A stretch of DNA of 64,000 bases from JBAXAM01 sp964213355 (GTDB taxonomy: Bacteria; Pseudomonadota; Gammaproteobacteria; UBA9339): positions 15,412 to 79,411 of the forward strand of contig CAXOVY010000002.1 of the NCBI GenBank assembly GCA_964213355.1. Direction: 5' to 3'. How positions within the stretch are numbered: the first letter of the stretch is position 1; the number at the start of each line of letters is the position of its first letter. The translations under genes and the position numbers were made by a program. Of this stretch, positions 24,724 to 33,399 are shown piece after piece. The notes under the pieces are model-generated. The model did no database searches. It was not told where the DNA came from and was given only the letters and a program-made list of their open reading frames with translations.

Positions 24724-26382
24724 TCACTTATCAACATTATGTTGAATTTGCTCTTTAAGTAAATCACCCAATTGTGTATTGGCGGGTGCATCAGAATTAC
24801 CAAGTTCTGGTTGCATTTCTTTGATGGATAAATTAACCGCGCGACTCTTTTTATCAACACCAAGTACCCTAGCCTCGATACTATCACCTTCTTTTAATAA
24901 TTCAGAAGCATCTTTAACTTTCTCGCGACTAACATCAGCCGCTTTAACTTTACCAGAAATACCATTACCTAAATCAATTGTTGCAGATTTGGCATTAACT
25001 TCAGTAACTACGCCACTAACCACACTTCCCTTTGGATGCTGATCCAAATAATCAGTATAGACATCACTTTCTAACTGTTTAATACCAAGTGAAATTCGCT
25101 CACGCTCAGCATCAATGGCCAAAATAACCGCTTCAATATCTTGTCCTTTTTTGTAATTACGAATGGCTTTCTCACCTGGTTCAGTCCAAGAAATATCGGA
25201 AAGATGTACTAAACCATCAATATCGCCCTCAAGTCCAACAAAAATTCCAAAGTCGGTAATTGATTTAATCTTACCACTTACTTTTTCATCTTTATTGTGT
25301 ACGTTGGCATATTCTTTCCATGGATTTAGTTTGCATTGCTTCATACCCAAGGAAATGCGGCGACGATCTCCGTCAATTTCAAGAACTTTAACTTCAACTT
25401 CTTGGCCTTGAGCTACAACTTTGGCTGGATGAATATTTTTGTTAGTCCAGTCAATTTCAGACATATGGACTAAACCTTCAATACCAGGCTCAATTTCAAC
25501 AAAACAACCATAATCGGTAATGTTAGTAATACGACCAAATAATCTTGTACCGACTGGATAACGGCGATTAATATCACGCCATGGATCATCTGCCAATTGT
25601 TTCAAGCCTAACGAAACACGATTTTTATCACGATCATACTTTAAAACTTTAACCTTAATTTCATCACCAAGTTTTAATACTTCATTTGGATGGCGAATAC
25701 GTTTCCACGACATATCAGTAATGTGTAGTAAACCATCAACACCACCAAGATCAATAAAAGCACCATAATCTGTAAGGTTTTTAACTACCCCGGTAATAAT
25801 CGAGCCTTCTTCTAAGCTACTCAACAATGCATCACGTTCTGGCGTACTTTCGGCCATTAGTGCTGCACGACGAGATACCACAATGTTATTTTCTTTTTTA
25901 TCAACCTTAATAATCTTAAAATCAAGTTCTTTACCTTCAATATATGAAGTATCACGCACTGGCTTAATATCTACTAATGAACCAGGTAAAAAAGAACGAA
26001 TCTTATTAATTTCCACGGTAAAGCCGCCACGAACACGCTCGGTAACAATTCCCTTTACCGTTTCCCCATTGGTAAAAGCATTTTCTAATGCCTGCCATGA
26101 CTCAATACGCTTAGCTTTTTCACGTGAAAAAGTAGTTTTGCCAGTACCATTTTCAAAGGCCTCCAAAACCACATCAACAATATCGCCAACAGCAACCTCT
26201 AATTCGTTATTTTGGTTGCGGAATTCGCTAATCGATATATATGCTTCTGATTTCGATCCTGCAGCATATACGACCACAAAATCTGGGGTGATATCAACAA
26301 CATCAGCTTTTCTAATAGCCCCACTTTGAAAATCTATATTTTGTACACTTTCAGCAAATAGTTCCGCAAAATTTTCTATCAT
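24724..26382 (-). CDS. rpsA: 30S ribosomal protein S1
   Basis: A 552-residue protein with six S1 RNA-binding repeats, seen from recurring cores such as GAFIDLGGVDGLLHITDMSW and GIFVGLEGDIDGLVHLSDISW. S1 brings mRNA to the 30S subunit. The start at 26382 was chosen to match the family N-terminus (MIENFAELFAESV); an ATG four codons upstream is also in frame. It follows cmk on the same strand, the standard gammaproteobacterial order. Confidence 0.96.
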   Translation of the reverse strand: MIENFAELFAESVQNIDFQSGAIRKADVVDITPDFVVVYAAGSKSEAYISISEFRNQNNELEVAVGDIVDVVLEAFENGTGKTTFSREKAKRIESWQALENAFTNGETVKGIVTERVRGGFTVEINKIRSFLPGSLVDIKPVRDTSYIEGKELDFKIIKVDKKENNIVVSRRAALMAESTPERDALLSSLEEGSIITGVVKNLTDYGAFIDLGGVDGLLHITDMSWKRIRHPNEVLKLGDEIKVKVLKYDRDKNRVSLGLKQLADDPWRDINRRYPVGTRLFGRITNITDYGCFVEIEPGIEGLVHMSEIDWTNKNIHPAKVVAQGQEVEVKVLEIDGDRRRISLGMKQCKLNPWKEYANVHNKDEKVSGKIKSITDFGIFVGLEGDIDGLVHLSDISWTEPGEKAIRNYKKGQDIEAVILAIDAERERISLGIKQLESDVYTDYLDQHPKGSVVSGVVTEVNAKSATIDLGNGISGKVKAADVSREKVKDASELLKEGDSIEARVLGVDKKSRAVNLSIKEMQPELGNSDAPANTQLGDLLKEQIQHNVDK

Positions 26383-26445
26383 ATTAACTCTCATTAAAAA
26401 TTATTGTGTTCCAAGTAACACGGGTTAAATTATTAAATGCATGCC

Positions 26446-27123
26446 CTAAAACCTTGTTTTTGCATGCGCCAAAATTAACTGCAGCACTTCATCAACACTT
26501 AACTTGGTAGTATCAATTATCACTGCAGCAGAATCCGGTTTTAAAGGAGCAACAACGCGACTTTCATCGCGAATATCACGCTCCATTAAACCCTGTAAAA
26601 CCGCGTCGAGGGTAGCATTTATACCGCTACCTTGCAACTGCAAAAAACGTCTTCTTGCTCTTTCTTCAGCACTTGCAGTTAAAAATATTTTGAATCGCGC
26701 ATTGGGAAATACCACTGTTCCCATATCACGACCATCTGCAACCAAACCCGGTAATCTACAAAAACTACGTAAAAAAGGGGTAAGAGCAGCACGAACCTCG
26801 GCAATTGCCGCTGTTTTTGAAGCCATAACACCGCATTCTTCGTGACGAATCGCATTTGTTACGTCCTCTGTTTCAAGAATTATTTTTTGCGGTGAACCAG
26901 GTTGATCGATAAATTCAGCGTTTAATGCCGAAGCTGCGACCACTAAAGCAGGTATATCATTCAGCTGAATATTATTCTTTATAATCACCAAGGCAAACGT
27001 GCGATAAACAGCACCACTATCTAAAAAATGCCAACCTAATTTTTCGGCCACGAGTTTGCTAATGGTGCCTTTACCGGAACTACTTGGACCATCGATAGTG
27101 ATGATTGGGACATTGGTTATCAT
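26446..27123 (-). CDS. cmk: Cytidylate kinase
   Basis: A 225-residue nucleoside monophosphate kinase that phosphorylates CMP and dCMP. The P-loop DGPSSSGKGTISKLVAEKLG is at the N-terminus, followed by LDSGAVYRTFAL and the NMP-binding VADGRDMGTVVFPNA; the LID region EERARRRFLQL is present. Full length. It lies between gyrA (49 bp away) and rpsA (63 bp). In many relatives serC, pheA and aroA lie between gyrA and cmk; they are absent here. Confidence 0.95.
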   Translation of the reverse strand: MITNVPIITIDGPSSSGKGTISKLVAEKLGWHFLDSGAVYRTFALVIIKNNIQLNDIPALVVAASALNAEFIDQPGSPQKIILETEDVTNAIRHEECGVMASKTAAIAEVRAALTPFLRSFCRLPGLVADGRDMGTVVFPNARFKIFLTASAEERARRRFLQLQGSGINATLDAVLQGLMERDIRDESRVVAPLKPDSAAVIIDTTKLSVDEVLQLILAHAKTRF

Positions 27124-27172
27124 TGATGTATCGGTGGTTTTGCTGATTAATTAACCATCAAATTAATATTTG

Positions 27173-29713
27173 CTAATCTTCTTCTTTTTCTTCTACCTTC
27201 TGTACGCCAACAAGGCCTTCACCATCGCCAAGATTAATCAAACGTACTCCTTGGGTATTTCTGCCAATAATTGAAATCTCATCAACACGCGTTCGAACAA
27301 GCGTTCCCTGATTACTAATCAACATAATTTCATCACCGGCATCGACTTGGATAGCACCAACCGCTTTACCATTACGCTCACTAACCTGAATAGCAATAAC
27401 GCCTTGAGCACCTCGATTGACAACCGAAAAATCAGAAATGGCGGTGCGTTTACCATAGCCATTTTCAGTAGCAGTTAAAATTGCCCCATTAGGATTAGCA
27501 ATAATGAGGGAAATAACCTTCTGACCTGCCTTCAGACGCATGCCACGAACACCTCGTGCGCTACGACCCATCGGCCGGACATGGTCTTCAGAAAATCTAA
27601 CGGCCTTACCGGCATCACTAAAGAGCATGATCTCCTGTTTACCATCCGTTAGAGCTACGTTAACTAAATTATCATCCGGCTGTAAATCAACTGCAATAAT
27701 CCCATTTGAACGCGGATTAGAAAATTGCCCAAGCGTTACTTTTTTAACAATGCCTTTAGCTGTAACCATAAAAAGATAATGGTTGGCTAAATATTCTCGA
27801 ATTGGCAAAATAGTATTAATACGTTCGTCTTTTTCCAGCGGAAATAAATTCACCAAGGGTTTACCACGGGAAATTCTATTGCCCCGTGGTAATAAGTAAA
27901 CTTTAAGCCAATAGACCTTACCCTTATTCGAAAAACATAAAATAGTGTCGTGCGTATTAGCAATAAATAAGCGTTCAACAAAATCCTCTTCTTTAACTTT
28001 GGTCGCTGTTTTTCCTCTGCCACCACGACGCTGTGCTTGATAATCAGCAACTGCCTGAATTTTGGCATACCCTTCGTGCGAAAGCGTAACCACTACATCC
28101 TCAGGTGTAATCAAATCTTCATGAGTTAAATCTTCTTGAGTATCGATAATCTCAGTACGACGTTTGTCAGCAAACAATTCCTTCATTTCTAAAAGTTCTT
28201 TGCGAATAACTTCAAGTAATAAATTGGGCGAGGCTAAAATGTCAAGCAATTGTTTAATATTGCCAAGCAATTCCTTGTACTCATTAAATATTTTATCTTG
28301 TTCAAGTCCGGTTAAACGGTGCAATCGCAAATCTAAAATTGCCTGAGCCTGAACATCTGATAAACGATAATCACCATTCTTAGTTATCCCAAAGTTCTCT
28401 TCAAGATCATCTGGCCGCGAAATCTCAGCACCAACTTGCTCAAGCATTATTTTGACAAAACCAGTTTGCCACATGCGAGCTAATAATTCCTGCTTAGCAA
28501 CTACTGGACTGTTTGATTTTTTAATTAAAGCAATCATTTCGTCTATATTGGCAAGTGCAATACTTAAACCCTCCAAAACATGCGCTCGTTTGCGCGCTTG
28601 TTTTAGCTCAAACACCGAGCGTCTCACAACTACCTCACGTCGATGTTTTAAAAAGGCCTCAAGCAACTGCTTTAAATTGAGAGTTTTTGGTTGCCCATTA
28701 TCGAGAGCAACAACGTTAATACCAAAAGTAACCTGCATTTGCGTATTTAAAAATAGGTTGTTTAAAGTAACTTCGGCAATTTCACCACGCCGTAGTTCAA
28801 TCACCACGCGCATACCATCTTTATCAGATTCATCACGAACTGCGGTAATTCCTTCAATTTTTTTCTCTTTGACTAATTCGGCAATACGTTCCAGCAAACT
28901 GGCTTTATTAACTTGATACGGGAGTTCATCAATAATAATAGCCTGCTTGTGACCTGTTTCATCGCTTTCAATGGTAACCTTGGAGCGCACACGAATTTTG
29001 CCACGACCGGTGCGGTAAGCTTGCTCTATCCCAGCCCTGCCGTTAATAATACCGGCAGTTGGAAAATCTGGTCCGGGAATAATTTTAATTAAATCACGTA
29101 TTTCAATTTCCGGATTATCAATCATAGCAAAACAGGCATCAATGACTTCACCTAAATTGTGCGGAGGAATATTAGTTGCCATACCAACCGCTATACCAGA
29201 AGAACCGTTGATCAAAAGATTGGGCAAGCGTGTTGGTAGAACTTCAGGCGCAAACTCTGTGCCATCGTAATTTGGTGCAAAATCTACAGTCTCTTTATCA
29301 AGATCGATCAACAAATAATGAGCTATTTTCGCCAACCTAATTTCGGTATAACGCATCGCTGCTGGCGAATCGCCATCAACAGAACCAAAGTTTCCTTGAC
29401 CATCAACCAACGGATAGCGCAGTGAAAAAGGTTGCGCCATACGCACAATCGTATCGTAAACAGCACTATCACCATGAGGATGGTATTTACCAATTACATC
29501 ACCAACGATACGTGCGGATTTTTTATACGGTTTATTATATTCATTACCAAGCTCACGCATGGCATATAAAGAACGACGATGAACTGGTTTTAGGCCATCA
29601 CGTACGTCTGGCAGGGCTCTACTTACAATAACGCTCATCGCATAATCAAGATAAGACTTCTTTAGTTCGTCTTCAATGTTAACAAGAGTTATTTCTTTGG
29701 CTGGTTGAATCAT
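27173..29713 (-). CDS. gyrA: DNA gyrase subunit A
   Basis: An 846-residue GyrA. The breakage-reunion domain has the catalytic Tyr in DSPAAMRYTEIRL near residue 122, and the quinolone region HPHGDSAVYDTIVRMAQ has Ser and Asp at the positions usually changed in resistant strains, so it looks wild type. The C-terminal beta-pinwheel carries the GyrA box AQRRGGRGKT. The acidic C-terminus is short. ParE is also in the window (61318-63210), so both type II topoisomerases are present. Confidence 0.97.
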   Translation of the reverse strand: MIQPAKEITLVNIEDELKKSYLDYAMSVIVSRALPDVRDGLKPVHRRSLYAMRELGNEYNKPYKKSARIVGDVIGKYHPHGDSAVYDTIVRMAQPFSLRYPLVDGQGNFGSVDGDSPAAMRYTEIRLAKIAHYLLIDLDKETVDFAPNYDGTEFAPEVLPTRLPNLLINGSSGIAVGMATNIPPHNLGEVIDACFAMIDNPEIEIRDLIKIIPGPDFPTAGIINGRAGIEQAYRTGRGKIRVRSKVTIESDETGHKQAIIIDELPYQVNKASLLERIAELVKEKKIEGITAVRDESDKDGMRVVIELRRGEIAEVTLNNLFLNTQMQVTFGINVVALDNGQPKTLNLKQLLEAFLKHRREVVVRRSVFELKQARKRAHVLEGLSIALANIDEMIALIKKSNSPVVAKQELLARMWQTGFVKIMLEQVGAEISRPDDLEENFGITKNGDYRLSDVQAQAILDLRLHRLTGLEQDKIFNEYKELLGNIKQLLDILASPNLLLEVIRKELLEMKELFADKRRTEIIDTQEDLTHEDLITPEDVVVTLSHEGYAKIQAVADYQAQRRGGRGKTATKVKEEDFVERLFIANTHDTILCFSNKGKVYWLKVYLLPRGNRISRGKPLVNLFPLEKDERINTILPIREYLANHYLFMVTAKGIVKKVTLGQFSNPRSNGIIAVDLQPDDNLVNVALTDGKQEIMLFSDAGKAVRFSEDHVRPMGRSARGVRGMRLKAGQKVISLIIANPNGAILTATENGYGKRTAISDFSVVNRGAQGVIAIQVSERNGKAVGAIQVDAGDEIMLISNQGTLVRTRVDEISIIGRNTQGVRLINLGDGEGLVGVQKVEEKEED

Positions 29714-29795
29714 ATTTTTTATATAAAAATCAAAAAGTTATAAATTAATTAGGATATTGCATTCTAGCACAAAATTAGGTTAAAAAAAATGAAAA

Positions 29796-31016
29796 TTACG
29801 CAAAAATTCGCTCTAAATCCATATGGCTAATACGAAGCTTTAAATGAGAATTACCATACTCGTCTATTGCTTCGGATAAAATAGCGTTACTTTGATATAA
29901 CGCAGCTCGAATTTGGCCAGCATGTGGCAACAAACAAATCTCAACCTCCGAAAGCTCAGAAACAGTGATTTGTTTTATGGCATCTACTAGCAACCCAACT
30001 CCCCTGCCATCAACCGACGACATCCAAACTCGTACTGGATAATCATTTAAACCTATATCAACTCGCGGTTCAAACTCATCTAATAAATCGATCTTATTTA
30101 AAACCTGTAACTCACGCACTTGAGAAGCCCCAATCTCTTTCAACACCTTATTTACTACTTCAATTTTTTCATTTTTCCGCGGATCGCTCGCATCGATTAC
30201 GTGCAATAACAAATCAGCTTCCCTAGTTTCTTCTAGCGTCGCATGAAAAGCTTTAATTAGCTCATGCGGCAAATCGCGGATAAACCCAACAGTATCAGCA
30301 ATAATTACTGCACCGAAACCTGGCAACTGAATACGCCGCAAAGTTGGATCCAAGGTAGCAAATAATTTATCTGCCACATAAACTTTCTCCGATGTTAATA
30401 AATTAAATAGGGTTGATTTGCCCGCATTGGTATAACCAACCAATGCAATAGTTGGTAAGGCAGCACGCGCACGTGCACGCCGATTTTGTAGACGTTGTCC
30501 GGCCAATTTTGCCAAACGTTGTTTAATATTGGTAACTTTTTGCCGCAAAATTCGTCGATCAAGTTCCAGTTGTGATTCACCTGGCCCACCACGCACACCA
30601 ATACCACCGCGCTGTCTTTCTAAATGGGTCCAACCACGCACTAACCGCGTAGCCAAATGTTCAAGTTGTGCCAATTCAACCTGCAATTTACCTTCAAAGC
30701 TCCGCGCTCGCTGCGCAAAAATATCTAAAATTAAGCTAGCACGATCAAGCACGCGACATTGTAAAAATTTTTCTAAATTGCGTTCTTGGGCGGGTGAAAG
30801 GAAATTGTTAAAAATAACAAGATCAGGCTTGTGAACTAAGATACTTTCCCTAACTTCTTCGGCTTTACCACTGCCAATAAAATATTTGGGATCCGGAGCC
30901 TCGCGCTTGCAGGTAATAACTGCAACCACAGAAGCGCCAGCGGACGTCGCTAACTCATGAAACTCTTCTAAATCTTGCGTAAGCGCAGCAGATTTTTCAA
31001 AATCTACATGAACCAA
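29796..31016 (-). CDS. hflX: Ribosome-associated GTPase HflX
   Basis: A GTPase of about 406 residues that splits stalled ribosomes. The N-terminal HflX domain has RVLDRASLILDIFAQRA and the linker RGGIGVRGGPGESQLELDRR, followed by the G domain with ALVGYTNAGKSTLFNLL, DTVGFIRDLPHELIKAFHAT and NKIDLL. The start is uncertain: 31016 is a TTG without a ribosome site, while AAAGGAG lies about 40 bases upstream and would suit a non-ATG start near 31049, which adds residues matching the family N-terminus (VILVHVDF). The usual neighbours hfq and miaA are absent. Confidence 0.93.
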   Translation of the reverse strand: MVHVDFEKSAALTQDLEEFHELATSAGASVVAVITCKREAPDPKYFIGSGKAEEVRESILVHKPDLVIFNNFLSPAQERNLEKFLQCRVLDRASLILDIFAQRARSFEGKLQVELAQLEHLATRLVRGWTHLERQRGGIGVRGGPGESQLELDRRILRQKVTNIKQRLAKLAGQRLQNRRARARAALPTIALVGYTNAGKSTLFNLLTSEKVYVADKLFATLDPTLRRIQLPGFGAVIIADTVGFIRDLPHELIKAFHATLEETREADLLLHVIDASDPRKNEKIEVVNKVLKEIGASQVRELQVLNKIDLLDEFEPRVDIGLNDYPVRVWMSSVDGRGVGLLVDAIKQITVSELSEVEICLLPHAGQIRAALYQSNAILSEAIDEYGNSHLKLRISHMDLERIFA

Positions 31017-31273
31017 AATAACTTTTTCGCGATAATTTTTAGGTTGCAGTGGTGGATACTCCTTTGTTTAATCGTCAAAAAATATTCTTGAAACCGCTGT
31101 TTCAGTATACTATATGGCGGCAACACGCTCCACTCAAATTCATCTTAAAATATTTTCTTTTAATTTCTGTGTTATAATCCAAGGACGTAGGATAATAAAA
31201 GAATTTGAACATTGCATCCTTAATTGAAAAATTCTGATCGAGTAATTCATTTACTTATAACAAGGAGAATATC

Positions 31274-31465
31274 GTGGAAACTCATAACGAAAAACACCAT
31301 TGCAAAAAAAATAAAAAAGGAATTTTGGCTGCGATTTGGGAATCGATGACTAAAACTGGAGGGTGTTGCGGCTCCGGAGAAAGTTGCGGTAGCGAACCAA
31401 CTTCAGATAAAAACAAGCCAAACCAAAATAAAATGGATAAGCAAGGTGAATCTAAAAATAGATAA
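31274..31465 (+). CDS. Small Cys/His-rich protein upstream of a metal ATPase
   Basis: A 63-residue polar protein starting with GTG at 31274, with a strong AAGGAG seven bases upstream. It contains HNEKHHCKK, then a central cluster TGGCCGSGESCGS, and a Lys/Asn-rich tail. The Cys and His clusters could bind metal. It overlaps the start of the downstream P-type ATPase by 20 bp. That ATPase has no N-terminal heavy-metal-binding domain, so this protein may serve as a separate metal-binding partner; that is inference. A TATAAT sits at 31173-31178, a possible promoter -10 with a leader of about 90 bases. Confidence 0.65.
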   Translation: METHNEKHHCKKNKKGILAAIWESMTKTGGCCGSGESCGSEPTSDKNKPNQNKMDKQGESKNR

Positions 31466-33143
31466 ATATAAAGACATCGCGATTTTATCCATTGTTCCTA
31501 TTATTCTTGTGCTATTAATTCTAGCTAGCTTTTCATTGGAGCATTGGAAAATCGGACCTTACTTTATCAATGCAACTCTTGCCATTGTTGCTACTATATT
31601 TGGTGGCTTTCAACGGTTTATTTCTGGATTCAAAGATCTTTTTAAACTCAAGATTACCGTCAATGTATTTGTTGTGGTCGCACTTATCGCCACCATGGTT
31701 ATCGGTGAGTTTAGACCAGCAGCCATAATTGTTTTCATTATGGCTGTGGCTGGAGCATTTGAATCATATGTGCTAGACAGAACTAAAAAAAATATACGCA
31801 ATTTACTTGATCTTGCCCCCAAAACGGCAATTATTCGCAAAAACAAAGAAGAGTTTGTTGTTCCAGTTTCCGAGCTTGTGGTAGGCGACATTGTGGTCGT
31901 AAAACCAGGCGCAAGAATTCCTGTTGATGGCGTTGTAGTGTCTGGCGAAAGCAGTGTCAACCAAGCTCCAATAACTGGTGAATACATGCCAGTTGATAAA
32001 CTTCCTGGAAATCTCGTATGGAGCGGCACACTTAATGAATCGGGACAACTTGATATTCGCACCGAGAAAGTAGGAGCAGAAACAACGCTCGCCAAAATAG
32101 TGCGCCTAGTTCAAGACGCTCAAAACACGCGAGCGCCAATTCAAAACATTGCGGATCGTTTTACCGCTTGGTTTTTACCAACAGTTATTGTTCTGGCAAT
32201 TACCGCATATTTTTTGTCCAAAGATATAAAAACCGCTGTTGCTGTACTTTTAGTCGCATGCCCTTGTGCATTTGCTATTGCCACACCAACTGCAGTAACC
32301 GCTGGCATTTCATGGCTCGCTCGCAGGGCAGTACTCATAAAAGGCGGAATTTTCCTGGAAATTGGACATAAGATAAATTATCTATTGATCGACAAAACAG
32401 GGACTTTAACCTTTGGTAAGACTAAGTTGACACAAATAATCACATTTAATGATTATAGCGAAGAAGAAGTCCTTAAAATCGCATGTATAGCTGAACAACA
32501 CTCAGAACATCCATTGGCTCGCTCTATTCTCGATGCTGGAAAAGAACGAAAACTAATTACGCCAAATTCAGAGCATTTTATGAGCACATCCGGAATGGGT
32601 GTTGAAGCAATATGGGATGAAAAAAAAATTTTGGTTGGCAAAGCATCTCTCTTAAATAATGCAGGAATCTCGTTGGATCCTCCAATAGAGCTTGAAGTTG
32701 CACAACAGTCAGGTCAAGGGCGCACGTCAGTACTTGTGACGCTCGACAATAAAATCATCGGACTTCTCGCCATCACTGATAAGATTCGTCCAGAAATCGC
32801 ACAAACAATTCGACAATTGAAGATGATGGGCGTCAAACATGTCACGATGTTGACTGGTGATTATCCACAAGTTTCCAAAGCAATAGCCAAAGAAATTGGC
32901 GTCGATGATTTTAAGGCCGATCTGCTTCCAAAACAAAAGCAGGATATTGTTAGAACGTTACAGGCAGAAGGTTATATCGTCGGAATGGTTGGCGATGGTG
33001 TTAACGATGCACCTGCACTTGCTTTGGCAAACGTTGGTATTGCCATGGGTATTACGGGATCTGACGTGGCAATTGAAACATCAAATGTCACTCTTATAAA
33101 TGACCATCTTTCTGGTGTAATTGATTTTATGTTGGATGTCTAA
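31446..33143 (+). CDS. Heavy-metal P1B-type ATPase, main part (C-terminus frameshifted)
   Basis: A 565-residue cation pump starting with GTG. It has the actuator TGEYMPVDK, the metal-transport motif ACPCAFAIATPTAV (Cys-Pro-Cys), the phosphorylation site LLIDKTGTLTFG, the HP dipeptide (SEHPLARS) and the hinge VGDGVNDAPALA. This is the CadA/ZntA or CopA group; it lacks an N-terminal metal-binding domain. The frame stops right after LSGVIDFMLDV, before the last two membrane helices, which continue in the +1 frame from 33139. Either the gene has decayed, the sequence has an indel, or a frameshift joins the parts. The pump is a P1B ATPase with confidence; the metal is not known. Confidence 0.85.
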   Translation: MNLKIDKYKDIAILSIVPIILVLLILASFSLEHWKIGPYFINATLAIVATIFGGFQRFISGFKDLFKLKITVNVFVVVALIATMVIGEFRPAAIIVFIMAVAGAFESYVLDRTKKNIRNLLDLAPKTAIIRKNKEEFVVPVSELVVGDIVVVKPGARIPVDGVVVSGESSVNQAPITGEYMPVDKLPGNLVWSGTLNESGQLDIRTEKVGAETTLAKIVRLVQDAQNTRAPIQNIADRFTAWFLPTVIVLAITAYFLSKDIKTAVAVLLVACPCAFAIATPTAVTAGISWLARRAVLIKGGIFLEIGHKINYLLIDKTGTLTFGKTKLTQIITFNDYSEEEVLKIACIAEQHSEHPLARSILDAGKERKLITPNSEHFMSTSGMGVEAIWDEKKILVGKASLLNNAGISLDPPIELEVAQQSGQGRTSVLVTLDNKIIGLLAITDKIRPEIAQTIRQLKMMGVKHVTMLTGDYPQVSKAIAKEIGVDDFKADLLPKQKQDIVRTLQAEGYIVGMVGDGVNDAPALALANVGIAMGITGSDVAIETSNVTLINDHLSGVIDFMLDV

Positions 33144-33399
33144 AAAAGTACTAAGACGCATTAAACTCAACATCTTCTTTTCAATGATTTATAACGCGAT
33201 AGGTTTAACGCTAGGAGTATTAGGATTGATGACCCCAATCATTGCAATTCTTTTTCAAGAAGCCGGGTGTATCACAGTTGTGTTGAGTTCAACACTGCTG
33301 CTATGGACGAAGCAAGTCACACTATTAACTAATGCTGATAGCCAAAAAAACTCTGCTACCCAACCAACTCAAAATCAATTTGCCGGTCATCAAGATTAA
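33139..33399 (+). pseudogene. Displaced C-terminal segment of the P-type ATPase
   Basis: Reading from the TCT at 33139 in the +1 frame gives SKKVLRRIKLNIFFSMIYNA followed by hydrophobic GLTLGVLGLMTPIIAILFQ and a final helix, exactly the expected end of a P1B ATPase. It begins two bases inside the stop region of the main part and has no ribosome site of its own. The last 44 bp overlap the rnr 3' end on the other strand. Confidence 0.8.

Noticed and set aside
24648..24887. Minus-strand frame overlapping the end of rpsA
   Set aside because: It lies in another frame over rpsA and its downstream repeat; composition is not protein-like.
33121..33145. Programmed +1 frameshift in the P-type ATPase
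   Set aside because: The shift point GTC TAA with a following A-run is suggestive, but no upstream Shine-Dalgarno-like stimulator or conserved pattern is visible; a mutation or sequencing indel is simpler.
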